Positions 45,273 to 54,280 of a stretch of 64,000 nt of DNA are shown one piece after another. The notes beneath the pieces are model-generated. The model saw only the letters and a list, made by a program, of their open reading frames with translations. It was not told where the DNA came from and ran no database searches. How positions within the stretch are numbered: position 1 is the stretch's first letter; each line of letters opens with the position of its first letter. The stretch comes from Rhodovulum sp. P5 (GTDB lineage: Bacteria > Pseudomonadota > Alphaproteobacteria > Rhodobacterales > Rhodobacteraceae): NCBI RefSeq assembly GCF_002079305.1, contig NZ_CP015039.1:620001-684000 (forward strand), written 5' to 3'. The translations under genes and the position numbers were made by a program.

Positions 45273-46376
45273 CCCGTCAACTCCGCCGAGTGATCGCGGA
45301 AGACCTGAGCCACGCTTTCCCAGCTATACCGTTCGCGGGCCAGGCGGTGGCGTTCCTGCCGTGTGGCGGGGACGCCAGTGCGCGGGCCACGGCGGTTTCC
45401 AGATCGTCGTCGGTCGCGCCAAGGCGGGCATCCTCGCCCACGATGTCGCGCGGGCCGGTGACGTCATAGCCCGCCACCGGCAGGCCCGAGGCCAGCGCCT
45501 CGATCAGCACGATCCCGAATGTATCGGTGCGCGAGGGGAACACGAATACATCCGCCTGCCGGTAGGCGTCGGCCAGCGGTTCCCCGGTCAGGGTCCCGCG
45601 GAACTCGACCTCCGGATAGCGGCGTTTCAGCATGTCCAGCGATGGCCCGGCGCCCACGACGACCTTGCGCCCCGGCGTCTTCAGCGAAAGGAATGCCTCG
45701 ATGTTCTTTTCCGGTGCGACCCGCCCGACATAAAGCATGACTGGGTCGGCCACCGGCGCATCGGTGTCGGGCCGGGGGTGGAACAGGCTGAAATCGACAC
45801 CGCGCAGCAATCGCACCATCCGGTTGCCGAAGCCCCAGCGCCGCAGTTGCGCCTCCAGCGACGGGGTGGCGACATAGGTCAGATGCGCGGGGGCATGGAA
45901 CCGGCGCAGGGTGCTGATCGCCAGCGCTTCGGTCCCCGCACGCAGGCCACGGGGGGCACGCAGGGCCACATAGGCCGGGAAATTGGTGTGAAAGGCCGTC
46001 GAGAATGCCACGCCGTTGCGCAGACACCAACGCCGCGCCGCCCAGCCAAGCGGGCCTTCCACGGGGATATGCACCGCATCGGGCGCAAAGCGTTCGATCT
46101 TTTCCGCCATCTGCCGGTAAAGCGGGATCGCCAGCGGGATTTCGGGTAGGACGGCAAGGCCACGCTGCGGAATTCCCGCGGGCCGATGACATGGGTCGTA
46201 CAACCGATGGCACCAAGCTGCCGGGTGATGCCCTGATAAGTGCGCACGACGCCGTTGACCTGCGGTTCCCACGCGTCGCTGACGATCAGAATCCGGTTGG
46301 GACCGGCCGGGCGCATATCCGACGCGCTCGGGTAGTGCGGCGAGACAGGGCTCACTCGTTCGGCAGTGACTGACAT
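45269..46376 (-). pseudogene. GDP-mannose-dependent-type glycosyltransferase, two frameshifts
   Basis: A family 4 glycosyltransferase split over three frames. The N-terminus starts at ATG 46376 (GAGG upstream) with RILIVSDAWEPQVNGVVRTY and runs to about 46146. The middle frame holds EGPLGWAARRWCLRNG, VMLYVGRVAPEKNIEAFL and DTFGIVLIEALASGLPV. The last ~30 residues (RHRLARERYSWESVAQVFRDH) are in the third frame and stop at 45269, overlapping the next start codon. Each shift is one missing base, in C-runs on the coding strand at ~46144-46146 and ~45368-45371. With both bases restored the protein would be about 369 residues and complete. Either recent inactivation or homopolymer read error. Confidence 0.83.
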
Positions 46377-46596
46377 CGGCGCCTCGTTCCTGCAACGGGA
46401 CTCAGCGGCCCCCGTTTGATTCCCCTTCGCCTAGCGGGAATATGTGACGTTGCCGTGTCAGTTCTTCAGATCGGCCATGGCGACCCGCGCCTGGCAGACA
46501 GGTACAAAACGACGCAGCTTGCAGCGTCAGTCCGTGCCGCCTGTTTGAACCGCCCCGCGACCGATGACGCAGGGCGGCCGATTGTTGTCGCTGCGC

Positions 46597-47577
46597 CTAG
46601 TTCAACGCCTCATCCGTGATCGCGTGGGTCCACGCGCCTTCGGGCGTCTTCGTGATCACCGGGTCAGAGCCCCCCGACAACAGCGATGCCACGGTGCGCT
46701 CATAATCCGCGGGGTCGAGCGTGCCGTTCGACCCTGCGGTCAGCTTGGCCACCTCGCCCATCATGCGGATCTGGTGCTTTTCGGTCTGGGCGCCGGTTTC
46801 ATCATACTCCAGCACGATCATGGCCGCGTCCTCGGGGTGTTCCTCGGCCCATTTCCAGCCCTTCATAGAGGCACGCACGAAGCGCACCAGCTTGTCGACC
46901 TCGGCCGGGTCGGACAGCTTGTCCTCCAGCACGTAAAGCCCGTCTTCCAGCGTGGCGACGCCCTGATCCTCATACTTGAATGTCACAAGATCGTCGGCCG
47001 AAATGCCTGCATCGATCACCTGCCAATACTCGTTATAGGTCATGGTCGAGATACAGTCGGCCTGCTTTTGCAGCAGCGGATCGACGTTGAAGCCCTGCTT
47101 GAGCACCGTCACCCCCCCGTCAGAGCCGTCGGTCGGGATGCCAAGCTGGCTCATCCAGTTCAGGAACGGGTATTCGTTGCCGAAGAACCAGACGCCCAGC
47201 GTGCGGCCGGGGAAATCCTCGGGCCCGGTGATGCCCGTTTCCTTCAGGCAGGTCAGCATCATGCCCGACGACTTGAAGGGCTGCGCGATGTTCACCAGCG
47301 GCAGGCCCTTTTCGCGGGCGGCGAGCGCGGCAGGCATCCATTCGACGGTCACGTCGGCCCCGCCCCCGGCAATCACCTGCGTCGGCGCGATGTCCGGGCC
47401 GCCCGGTTTGATCGTGACGTTCAGGTCTTCTTCCTCGTAGAAGCCCTGTTCCAGCGCCACGTAATAGCCCGCGAACTGGGCCTGGGTGACCCATTTCAGT
47501 TGCAGGGTCAGGTCGTCGGCGGCCTGCGCCGTTCCGGCCATCAGCGCAAGCGCGGACACCGCTGTCAGTTTCTTCAT
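46597..47577 (-). CDS. THI5/NMT1-like ABC transporter substrate-binding protein
   Basis: A 326-residue periplasmic binding protein. Signal peptide MKKLTAVSALALMAGTAQA, then LTLQLKWVTQAQFAGYYVALEQGFY, the NMT1/THI5/SsuA N-terminal pattern, and GVWFFGNEYPFLNWM. Relatives bind pyrimidine precursors, taurine or sulfonates. Its place at the end of a pyrimidine-catabolism operon points to a pyrimidine or ureide ligand (inference). ATG 47577 has GGAGGTGAAG just upstream. Confidence 0.86.
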   Translation of the reverse strand: MKKLTAVSALALMAGTAQAADDLTLQLKWVTQAQFAGYYVALEQGFYEEEDLNVTIKPGGPDIAPTQVIAGGGADVTVEWMPAALAAREKGLPLVNIAQPFKSSGMMLTCLKETGITGPEDFPGRTLGVWFFGNEYPFLNWMSQLGIPTDGSDGGVTVLKQGFNVDPLLQKQADCISTMTYNEYWQVIDAGISADDLVTFKYEDQGVATLEDGLYVLEDKLSDPAEVDKLVRFVRASMKGWKWAEEHPEDAAMIVLEYDETGAQTEKHQIRMMGEVAKLTAGSNGTLDPADYERTVASLLSGGSDPVITKTPEGAWTHAITDEALN

Positions 47578-47603
47578 CTTCACCTCCATGTTGTCTTTGT
47601 CGT

Positions 47604-48449
47604 TCAGCCCCGTTGCGACGGGTGCCAGAAGGTCACGGCCCGTTCCGCCCCTGCCACGAGGCCATAGAACGCCGTGCCGGCCAGCGCCGCCACCGCGATT
47701 TCCGCCCAGACCATATCAAGCGCCAGCCGCCCGACCTCGGTCGAGATGCGAAAGCCCATGCCCTTTATCGGGCTGCCGAAAAATTCGGCAACGATGGCCC
47801 CGATCAGCGCCAGTGTCGTCGCGATTTTCAGCCCGTTGAAGATAAACGGCATCGCCGCGGGCAGGCGCAGCTTCATCAGCGTCTGGACATAGCTGGCCGA
47901 GTAGGTCTTCATCAGGTCGCGCTGCATCGCCTCGCTTGCGGCCAGCCCCTGCACGGTGTTGACCAGCACCGGGAAGAACACCATCGCCACCACCACCGCG
48001 GCCTTGGACTGCCAGTCAAAGCCGAACCACATCACAAGGATCGGCGCGGTCCCAATGATCGGCAACGCGGCGATGAAATTGCCCACGGGCAACAGCCCCC
48101 GCTGAAGGAAAGGAGAGCGGTCGATCGCAATCGCCGTGGCGACCGACGCACCGCAGCCGATGACATATCCCGACAGCGCCCCCTTGACGAAGGTCTGAAC
48201 GAAGTCGCCCCACAGGATCGGCAGGCTTCCCGCAAAGCGCGCCCCGATGGCAGAGGGCGGCGGCAGGATCACGCCCGGCACCGCCAACCCGCGGACCAGC
48301 CCCTCCCAAACCACCAGAAGCGTGATGCCGAACAGCGCGGGCACCGCGATGCGCACCGCCCATGTCCGCGCCCAGCGCGACCGCGACAGCCGGACATTCA
48401 GCGCCCAGGCCCCGGCCCAAAAGGCAAGCGCGCTCGCGAACCAGATCAT
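47604..48449 (-). CDS. ABC transporter permease
   Basis: A 281-residue inner-membrane permease of the SsuC/ThiX type with about six membrane segments. The EAA loop is seen as EAMQRDLMKTYSASYVQTLMKLRLPAAMPF. Its ATG overlaps the stop codon of the first permease (ATGA). It pairs with the second permease in one importer. Confidence 0.87.
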   Translation of the reverse strand: MIWFASALAFWAGAWALNVRLSRSRWARTWAVRIAVPALFGITLLVVWEGLVRGLAVPGVILPPPSAIGARFAGSLPILWGDFVQTFVKGALSGYVIGCGASVATAIAIDRSPFLQRGLLPVGNFIAALPIIGTAPILVMWFGFDWQSKAAVVVAMVFFPVLVNTVQGLAASEAMQRDLMKTYSASYVQTLMKLRLPAAMPFIFNGLKIATTLALIGAIVAEFFGSPIKGMGFRISTEVGRLALDMVWAEIAVAALAGTAFYGLVAGAERAVTFWHPSQRG

Positions 48450-49321
48450 CGGTTCATCCCCATCGCGCGCAGGGTGACCCGCTGGACCAGCCCGATCACC
48501 CCCACCAGAAGTGCGGCCAAAATCGCGGCGGCGAACAGCGCGCTCCATATCTGCACGGTCTGCCCGTAATAACTGCCAGCCAAGAGCCGCGCGCCCAGCC
48601 CACGCACCGCGCCCGTCGGCAACTCCCCCACGATGGCACCGACAAGGCTGGCCGCCATGCCCACCTTCAGCGAGGTGAAAAGATACGGCATCGAGGACGG
48701 CAGGCGCAATTTCCAGAATGCCTGCGCCCGGCTGGCCGAATAGGTGCTGAGCAGATCCAGTTGCATCGCGTCGGGGCTGCGCAAACCTTTTACCATGCCC
48801 ACGACCACCGGGAAGAACGACAGATAGGCCGAGATGATCGCCTTGGGCACCAGCCCGGTCACGCCCACGGAATTCAGCACCACGATGATCATCGGCGCGA
48901 TGGCAAGGATCGGGATCGTCTGGGACGCGATGGCCCAGGGCATCACGCTCATATCCATCGCGCGGTTATGGACGATACCGATGGCCAGCAGCACCCCCAA
49001 CCCGGTGCCGATGGCAAAGCCCAGAAGCGTGGCCGACAGCGTGATCCAGGCGTGATAGATCAGGCTGCGCTTGGAAAAGGCCCGCCCCTGCAGAACCTTC
49101 TCGCCGGTGGTCTTCCAAAGCTCTGTCGCCACCTGATGCGGGGCGGGCATTTTGGGCCGGTCCTGCGTCATGGTATCGGTGACGATCTCCGTCAGTGACA
49201 GCGTCCGCTCCGCCCTTGCGGCCTGATCCAGCGTCCAGCGGCTGTTCATCATCACCGCCGCCCCGTACCACAGCGTGACGATGGCCATGACGACCGCCAG
49301 GACGGGAAGAAGACTACGCAT
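48446..49321 (-). CDS. ABC transporter permease
   Basis: A 291-residue permease, homologous to its downstream neighbour. A long periplasmic loop follows the first helix (MRSLLPVLAVVMAIVTLWYG), and the EAA loop is DAMQLDLLSTYSASRAQAFWKLRLPSSMPY. ATG 49321 overlaps the end of the small membrane-protein gene by 8 bases. Two distinct permeases imply a heterodimeric channel. Confidence 0.87.
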   Translation of the reverse strand: MRSLLPVLAVVMAIVTLWYGAAVMMNSRWTLDQAARAERTLSLTEIVTDTMTQDRPKMPAPHQVATELWKTTGEKVLQGRAFSKRSLIYHAWITLSATLLGFAIGTGLGVLLAIGIVHNRAMDMSVMPWAIASQTIPILAIAPMIIVVLNSVGVTGLVPKAIISAYLSFFPVVVGMVKGLRSPDAMQLDLLSTYSASRAQAFWKLRLPSSMPYLFTSLKVGMAASLVGAIVGELPTGAVRGLGARLLAGSYYGQTVQIWSALFAAAILAALLVGVIGLVQRVTLRAMGMNR

Positions 49322-49652
49322 TACGCCTCGTCCGCCGTGACTTGCGCGCGCCAAGCCGCCGGGCAAGCAGGTGAATGCCCAGCAACACCGGCGCCACCAC
49401 CCCAAGGAAGGCCAGCCAGCGCAGGAAGGGCACATAGTCCAGGAGCCCAAGGTCGAGGAAATACACCAGTTCCAGCACAGCCCAGAACGCGACAAGGCCG
49501 ATCATCACCGGGCGCCTTTGGCGCAGCGCCTCAAGGGCGGTGGTCGCCCGCCCCTCCGCCGCGCCGGGAAGGGCCGCGGCCGCCCGGCCGATCCGCGTTT
49601 TCACCCCAGGCTGGCCTGCCGCCGGTTGCGCGTCGTTCGTTTCATCCGTCAT
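49314..49652 (-). CDS. Small two-helix membrane protein in the ABC operon
   Basis: A 112-residue protein with a polar N-terminus and two hydrophobic helices (VMIGLVAFWAVLELVYFL and WLAFLGVVAPVLLGIHLLA), ending in a basic tail RKSRRTRRNA. It overlaps the ATPase gene by 11 bases and the permease by 8, so it is embedded in the operon and is likely real. No family was recognised; it may be an accessory subunit of the importer. Confidence 0.7.
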   Translation of the reverse strand: MTDETNDAQPAAGQPGVKTRIGRAAAALPGAAEGRATTALEALRQRRPVMIGLVAFWAVLELVYFLDLGLLDYVPFLRWLAFLGVVAPVLLGIHLLARRLGARKSRRTRRNA

Positions 49653-50424
49653 AGGCTTGCCCCGCCCTCAGCCCCTCGCGCACGCGATGGGCGATTTGCA
49701 GAAATTCCGGTGTGTCGCGGATATCCAGCGGCCGCTCCCGCGGCAGCGGGTTGTCGATGACATCGGTGATGCGGCCCGGGCGCGGGCTCATCACCACGAT
49801 CTTGGTCGACAGATACACCGCCTCGGGGATCGAGTGGGTGACGAACAGGCAGGTCTTGTGGGTCCGCGCCCAAAGCGCCAGCAACTGCTCGTTCAGGTGG
49901 TCGCGCACGATCTCGTCCAGCGCGCCGAAGGGTTCGTCCATCAGCAGGATATCGGCGTCGAAGGCCAGCGCCCGGGCGATGCTGGCCCGCTGCTGCATGC
50001 CGCCCGACAACTGCCACGGATATTTCCGCCCGAACCCCGCCAGATCGACCAGCGCCAAAACCTGTTCCACGCGCTTCTTCTGGTCGGATTTCGCATAGCC
50101 CATGATCTCCAGCGGCAGCCGGATATTGCCCGCGATGGTCCGCCACGGCAAAAGCCCCGCCGCCTGGAACACATAGCCATAGCTGCGTTCCTGCCGGGCG
50201 TTGTCGGGCGTCATCCCGTTGACGGTCAGCCGCCCCCCCGTGGGATGTTCCAGCGCCGCCACGCAGCGCAGGAACGTCGTCTTGCCGCAGCCCGAGGGGC
50301 CGATGAAGCTGACGAAATCGCCCCGGTGCACCTCCAGCGAGACATCGCTGAGGGCCTGCACCGGGCCGTCATTGGTCTGGAACACCAGGTCGAGGTGTTC
50401 TGCCGTGATGACCGAACCGCTCAC
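49642..50424 (-). CDS. ABC transporter ATP-binding protein
   Basis: A 260-residue NrtD/SsuB/TauB-type ATPase. Walker A GPSGCGKT, Q-loop VFQAAGLLPW, signature LSGGMQQRASIARAL, Walker B ILLMDEPFGALD and the H-loop FVTHSIPEAVYLS are present. It energises the two permeases encoded downstream and starts 13 bases after hydA. Confidence 0.92.
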   Translation of the reverse strand: MSGSVITAEHLDLVFQTNDGPVQALSDVSLEVHRGDFVSFIGPSGCGKTTFLRCVAALEHPTGGRLTVNGMTPDNARQERSYGYVFQAAGLLPWRTIAGNIRLPLEIMGYAKSDQKKRVEQVLALVDLAGFGRKYPWQLSGGMQQRASIARALAFDADILLMDEPFGALDEIVRDHLNEQLLALWARTHKTCLFVTHSIPEAVYLSTKIVVMSPRPGRITDVIDNPLPRERPLDIRDTPEFLQIAHRVREGLRAGQAYDG

Positions 50425-50437
50425 TTGCGCCCGGGCC

Positions 50438-51892
50438 TCACACGCCGCTCGCCGGAATGCCGGAGCGTTCCACCTTGCGCGGCGCGGTCAGTTCCTTCCA
50501 GCTCGACAACGCCTTGTTGACCGCGCCGTTGGGGTCGCGCTTGACGAATTCGCCATGGCCTTCCTGCGGTTTCACCTCTCCATCCATCACGGCCACGCGC
50601 CCGCGGGTCAGAACGTATCGCGGCAAACCCTTCACCTGCTTGCCCTCGAACACGTTGTAGTCGATGGCCGATTGCTGGGTCTTGGCGCTGATGGTCTTTT
50701 CCTTCTCGGGATCGAGGACGACGAGATCGGCATCGGCCCCCACCAGCACGGCACCCTTTTTCGGATAGCAGTTCAGGATCTTGGCGATGTTGGTGGAGGT
50801 GACGGCGACGAATTCATTGGGCGTCAGCCGCCCGGTGCCCACCCCATAGGTCCACAGCATCGGGATGCGATCCTCAAGGCCCCCCGTGCCGTTCGGAATC
50901 TTGGTAAAATCGCCAACGCCATAGCGTTTCTGGTCCGTCGTAAAGGCGCAGTGATCGGTGGCCACGACCGACAATGATCCAGACTGCAACCCGGCCCACA
51001 GACTGTCCTGATGTTTCTTGTTGCGGAAGGGCGGCGACATCACGCGACGCGCGGCATGGTCCCAGTCGGGGTTGGCGTATTCGCTGTCATCCAGCGTCAG
51101 GTGCTGGATCAGCGGCTCGCCCCAGACGCGCTTTCCCAGCATCCGCGCCCGCCGGATCGCCTCATGCGCCTCTTCGCAGGAGGTATGGACCACATAGAGC
51201 GGCACGCCGGCCATATCGGCTATCATGATCGCGCGGTTGGTGGCCTCGCCCTCGACCTCGGGCGGGCGGGAATAGGCATGCGCCTCGGGGCCGTTATTGC
51301 CCTCTTCCAGCAGCTTGCGCTGAAGCTCTGCCACCACATCGCCGTTTTCGGCATGGACCAGCGGGATGGCGCCCAGTTCGGCGCAGCGCTTGAATGACGC
51401 GTACATCTCGTCGTCATTCACCATCAGCGCACCCTTGTAGGCCATGAAATGCTTAAAGGTGGTGATGCCCCTGTCGCGAACGACGGTCTCCATCTCGTTG
51501 AAGACCTGCTCGTCCCACCACGTGATCGCCATGTGGAAGGAATAGTCGCAATGGGCGCGGGTCGACTTGTTGTCCCACATCTGCAGCGCGTCCAGCAGCC
51601 CCTGCCCGGGGCTCGGCAGCGCGAAATCGACGACCATCGTGGTGCCCCCCGACAGTGCCGCGCGCGTGCCGGATTCGAAATCATCGCTCGAATAGGTGCC
51701 CATGAAGGGCATTTCCAGATGCGTATGCGGGTCGATCCCACCCGGCATGACGTAACATCCGGTGGCGTCGAGCGTTTCATCGCCCGTAAGGTTCTCGCCG
51801 ATCTCGACGATCTTGCCGCCGTCGATCAGCACATCGGCCTTGTAGGTCAGATCGGCGGTGACGATGGTGCCGTTCTTGATGACTGTGGTCAT
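50438..51892 (-). CDS. hydA: Dihydropyrimidinase
   Basis: A 484-residue cyclic amidohydrolase. The metal site is built from DPHTHLEMPF, the carbamylated Lys in FKHFMAYKG, His in VHAENGD, His in VVHTSCEEA and Asp in VATDHCAF. The sequence follows dihydropyrimidinase rather than allantoinase. It opens dihydrouracil or dihydrothymine to the N-carbamoyl beta-amino acid. Lying between the beta-ureidopropionase gene and the ABC importer, it is the second step of the pathway. Confidence 0.93.
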   Translation of the reverse strand: MTTVIKNGTIVTADLTYKADVLIDGGKIVEIGENLTGDETLDATGCYVMPGGIDPHTHLEMPFMGTYSSDDFESGTRAALSGGTTMVVDFALPSPGQGLLDALQMWDNKSTRAHCDYSFHMAITWWDEQVFNEMETVVRDRGITTFKHFMAYKGALMVNDDEMYASFKRCAELGAIPLVHAENGDVVAELQRKLLEEGNNGPEAHAYSRPPEVEGEATNRAIMIADMAGVPLYVVHTSCEEAHEAIRRARMLGKRVWGEPLIQHLTLDDSEYANPDWDHAARRVMSPPFRNKKHQDSLWAGLQSGSLSVVATDHCAFTTDQKRYGVGDFTKIPNGTGGLEDRIPMLWTYGVGTGRLTPNEFVAVTSTNIAKILNCYPKKGAVLVGADADLVVLDPEKEKTISAKTQQSAIDYNVFEGKQVKGLPRYVLTRGRVAVMDGEVKPQEGHGEFVKRDPNGAVNKALSSWKELTAPRKVERSGIPASGV

Positions 51893-51959
51893 GGTCGGTC
51901 TCCCTGTAGGACCCGAACCGGGCCCCCATCTTCTTCTTGGTGGAAATACCCCGGGGGGT

Positions 51960-51979
51960 CCGGGGGGCTGGCCCCCCGG
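51960..51979 (-). terminator. GC-rich hairpin between the amidohydrolase and hydA
   Basis: CCGGGGGGC (51960-51968) and GCCCCCCGG (51971-51979) form a near-perfect stem inside the 96-base gap. On the minus strand it lies after the amidohydrolase stop and before hydA. Without a T-run it more likely tunes expression within the operon than fully ends it. Confidence 0.4.
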
Positions 51980-51988
51980 CGTCTCAAC

Positions 51989-53239
51989 TCACTCCACGAT
52001 CCCCGCCGTCTCCACCACCGCGTGGAACAGCACATTCGCCCCGGCGGCGGCCCAGTCGGGGCTGATCTCCTCGGCCTCGTTATGGCTCAGCCCGTCGACG
52101 CAGGGGCACATCACCATCGCGGTGGGCGCCACGTCGTTGATCCAGCAGGCATCGTGGCCCGCGCCCGAGACGATATCCATGTGGGAATAGCCCAGCCGTT
52201 CGGCCGCATCGCGGATGGCTTTCACGCAGCCCTCGTCAAAGGCGGGCGGGTCGAACTGGCCGACGATCTCGGCCTCGAAGCTCACGCCGATGTCCTCGCA
52301 CAGCTTCGGCGCCTTCTCCATCAACTCGTCGACCATGCCGTTCAGCTTGTCGAGGATATGGGTGCGCATATCGATGGTGAAGACGACCTTGCCGGGGATG
52401 ATGTTGCGCGAATTGGGGTAGACGTCGATATGGCCGATGGCGCCCACGGCGTTCGGCTGGTTCTTCATCGCGATCTCATGCACCAGTTCGGTGATCAGCG
52501 CCAATCCGCGGCCGGCATTCTTGCGCATGTGCATCGGCGTGGAGCCGGTATGGCTTTCCTTGCCGGTCACCGTGCACTGGATCCAGCGCAAGCCCTGCCC
52601 GTGGGTGACGACGCCGATTTCCTTGCCCTCGGCCTCAAGGATCGGGCCCTGTTCGATGTGCAACTCGAAGAACGCGTGCATCTTGCGGGCGCCGACCTTT
52701 TCGTCGCCCTTCCAGCCGATGCGCTCCAGCTCGTCGCCAAATGTCTTGCCCTGGGCGTCCACCCGGTCATAGGCCCAGTCGAGGTCATGCCGCCCCGCAA
52801 ACACGCCCGATGCCAGCATGGCCGGGGCAAAGCGCGTGCCTTCCTCATTCGTCCAGTTGGTGACGACGATGGGGTGTTTCGTCTTGATGCCAAGGTCGTT
52901 GAGGCTGCGAATGACCTCCAGCCCGCCCAGCACACCCAGGACGCCATCATATTTCCCGCCCGTCGGCTGGGTATCCAGATGGCTGCCGACATAGACCGGC
53001 AATGCGTCGGGGTCGGTGCCTTCGCGCCGGGCGAACATGGTGCCCATTTCGTCCACGCCCATGGTGCAGCCCGCATCCTCACACCATTTCTGGAACAGCG
53101 CGCGGCCCTCGGCATCGGCGTCGGTCAGGGTCTGGCGGTTGTTGCCGCCCGCGATGCCCGGGCCGATCTTCGCCATTTCCATCAGGCTGTCCCACAGCCG
53201 TTCGCCGTTGATCTTCAGGTTTTCTCCGGGGGCGGACAT
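51989..53239 (-). CDS. M20-family N-carbamoyl amidohydrolase (beta-ureidopropionase type)
   Basis: A 416-residue zinc-dependent hydrolase of the hydantoinase/carbamoylase group. Metal ligands are in YVGSHLDTQPTGGKYDG, NEEGTRF, FELHIEQGP and GAGHDACW. It would release beta-alanine or 3-aminoisobutyrate with CO2 and ammonia, the last step of reductive pyrimidine degradation. It is the first gene of a seven-gene minus-strand unit, with a RutR-like operator about 190 bases upstream. Confidence 0.88.
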   Translation of the reverse strand: MSAPGENLKINGERLWDSLMEMAKIGPGIAGGNNRQTLTDADAEGRALFQKWCEDAGCTMGVDEMGTMFARREGTDPDALPVYVGSHLDTQPTGGKYDGVLGVLGGLEVIRSLNDLGIKTKHPIVVTNWTNEEGTRFAPAMLASGVFAGRHDLDWAYDRVDAQGKTFGDELERIGWKGDEKVGARKMHAFFELHIEQGPILEAEGKEIGVVTHGQGLRWIQCTVTGKESHTGSTPMHMRKNAGRGLALITELVHEIAMKNQPNAVGAIGHIDVYPNSRNIIPGKVVFTIDMRTHILDKLNGMVDELMEKAPKLCEDIGVSFEAEIVGQFDPPAFDEGCVKAIRDAAERLGYSHMDIVSGAGHDACWINDVAPTAMVMCPCVDGLSHNEAEEISPDWAAAGANVLFHAVVETAGIVE

Positions 53240-53426
53240 GGCGTTCTCCCTGTTGGTCTTGCTTGTCAGTTGCGTGCCGTTGCAAAAGTAGACGGCCTGC
53301 CGCGGAATGCGTCAATCCTCATGGCGCATGGCGTTCGACGTCGTCCGCGCGCGGGACGCTTTTCGAACCTGCCCTTGAGATTGCCCATCCCGACGCTACC
53401 GCTTTGCCTGGAGCCGACACAAAAGT

Positions 53427-53442
53427 TTGACCAAAAGGTCAG
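53427..53442. promoter_or_regulatory. RutR-type operator in the amidohydrolase-rutR divergent gap
   Basis: TTGACCAAAAGGTCAG matches the Escherichia coli RutR consensus TTGACCAnnTGGTCAA at 12 of 14 defined positions. It is centred between the divergent amidohydrolase and rutR genes, 34 bases ahead of the proposed rutR start at 53477. Autoregulation and uracil-responsive control of the catabolic operon are inferred. The rest of the 237-base gap shows nothing else clear. Confidence 0.75.
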
Positions 53443-53476
53443 GAACACGCTAGCAGAGGCGAGAAAGGCGTCAACG

Positions 53477-54280
53477 ATGTCGTCCCCCCGCGCGGCAAGG
53501 CGGCCGGAAACACCGCACCCCAACCGCCGCACGCGCGACCGAATGATGAATTCTTACGCAACTGCCGCGGGCCCTGCCCCGCCCAAAGCCCGGATCCGCC
53601 CCGCGATGACCGAAAAGCGCCCTCTGACCCGAATCCAGCGCCGCAATACCCAGACGATCCTGAACGCCGCGCTGGAGGTGTTTTCGCAATACGGATTCCG
53701 CGGTGCGACGCTGGACCAGATCGCCCGGGCGGCGGGGCTGTCCAAGCCAAACCTGCTGTATTACTTCCCATCGAAGGATGCGATCCATGTCGCGCTGCTG
53801 TCGGGGCTGATGGACACGTGGCTGGACCCGTTGCGCGCGCTGAACGCACAGGGCGACCCGCAAGGGGAAATCCTCGCCTATGTCCGCCGCAAGTTGGCGA
53901 TGAGCCGGGACTTCCCCCGGGAAAGCCGCCTGTTTGCCAACGAGATCCTGCAAGGCGCCCCCCGGATCGGGCCGGCGCTGGAGGGCGAGTTGAAGGCCCT
54001 GGTCGACGAAAAGGCGGCGCTGATCGCGCACTGGGCGGCGGAGGGCCGAATTGCTCCGGTCGATCCGCATCACCTGATCTTTTCGATCTGGGCGCTGACC
54101 CAGCACTATGCAGATTTCGACGTGCAGGTACGCGCCGTGCTGGGCGACGGTCACGGCGATCCGTTCGCAGGGGCAGAGCGGTATCTGACGACGCTCTTCA
54201 CCCGTTTGCTGACACCGGGGTCAGATGGACAGGATCAGCAGCAGGTTGGCGAAAGACCAGAAATACCATCGGCGGGATAG
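53477..54280 (+). CDS. rutR: TetR-family pyrimidine regulator RutR
   Basis: About 267 residues from ATG 53477, which has AAAGG eight bases upstream; in-frame ATGs at 53543 and 53606 are alternatives, and the N-terminal ~45 residues are a Pro/Arg-rich extension. The HTH is LDQIARAAGLSKPNLLYYFPSKDAI, and the C-terminal domain resembles Escherichia coli RutR closely (SRDFPRESRLFANEILQGAP, VDEKAALIAHW, DPHHLIFSIWALTQHYADF). RutR releases DNA on binding uracil. The last ~13 codons (from QVGERPEIP) are encoded by the degenerate mobile element that follows. Confidence 0.87.
   Translation: MSSPRAARRPETPHPNRRTRDRMMNSYATAAGPAPPKARIRPAMTEKRPLTRIQRRNTQTILNAALEVFSQYGFRGATLDQIARAAGLSKPNLLYYFPSKDAIHVALLSGLMDTWLDPLRALNAQGDPQGEILAYVRRKLAMSRDFPRESRLFANEILQGAPRIGPALEGELKALVDEKAALIAHWAAEGRIAPVDPHHLIFSIWALTQHYADFDVQVRAVLGDGHGDPFAGAERYLTTLFTRLLTPGSDGQDQQQVGERPEIPSAG

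Noticed and set aside
46597..53239. Taurine/sulfonate (tauABC) importer assignment for the operon
   Set aside because: The binding protein and ATPase fit the broad family, but co-encoded pyrimidine-degrading enzymes and two different permeases argue for a pyrimidine or ureide substrate.
51449..53476. Very long open frame on the plus strand antisense to hydA and the amidohydrolase, continuous with rutR
   Set aside because: It is a GC-rich mirror frame with His/Gly/Asp-rich composition and no family; only the part from 53477 matches a TetR regulator.
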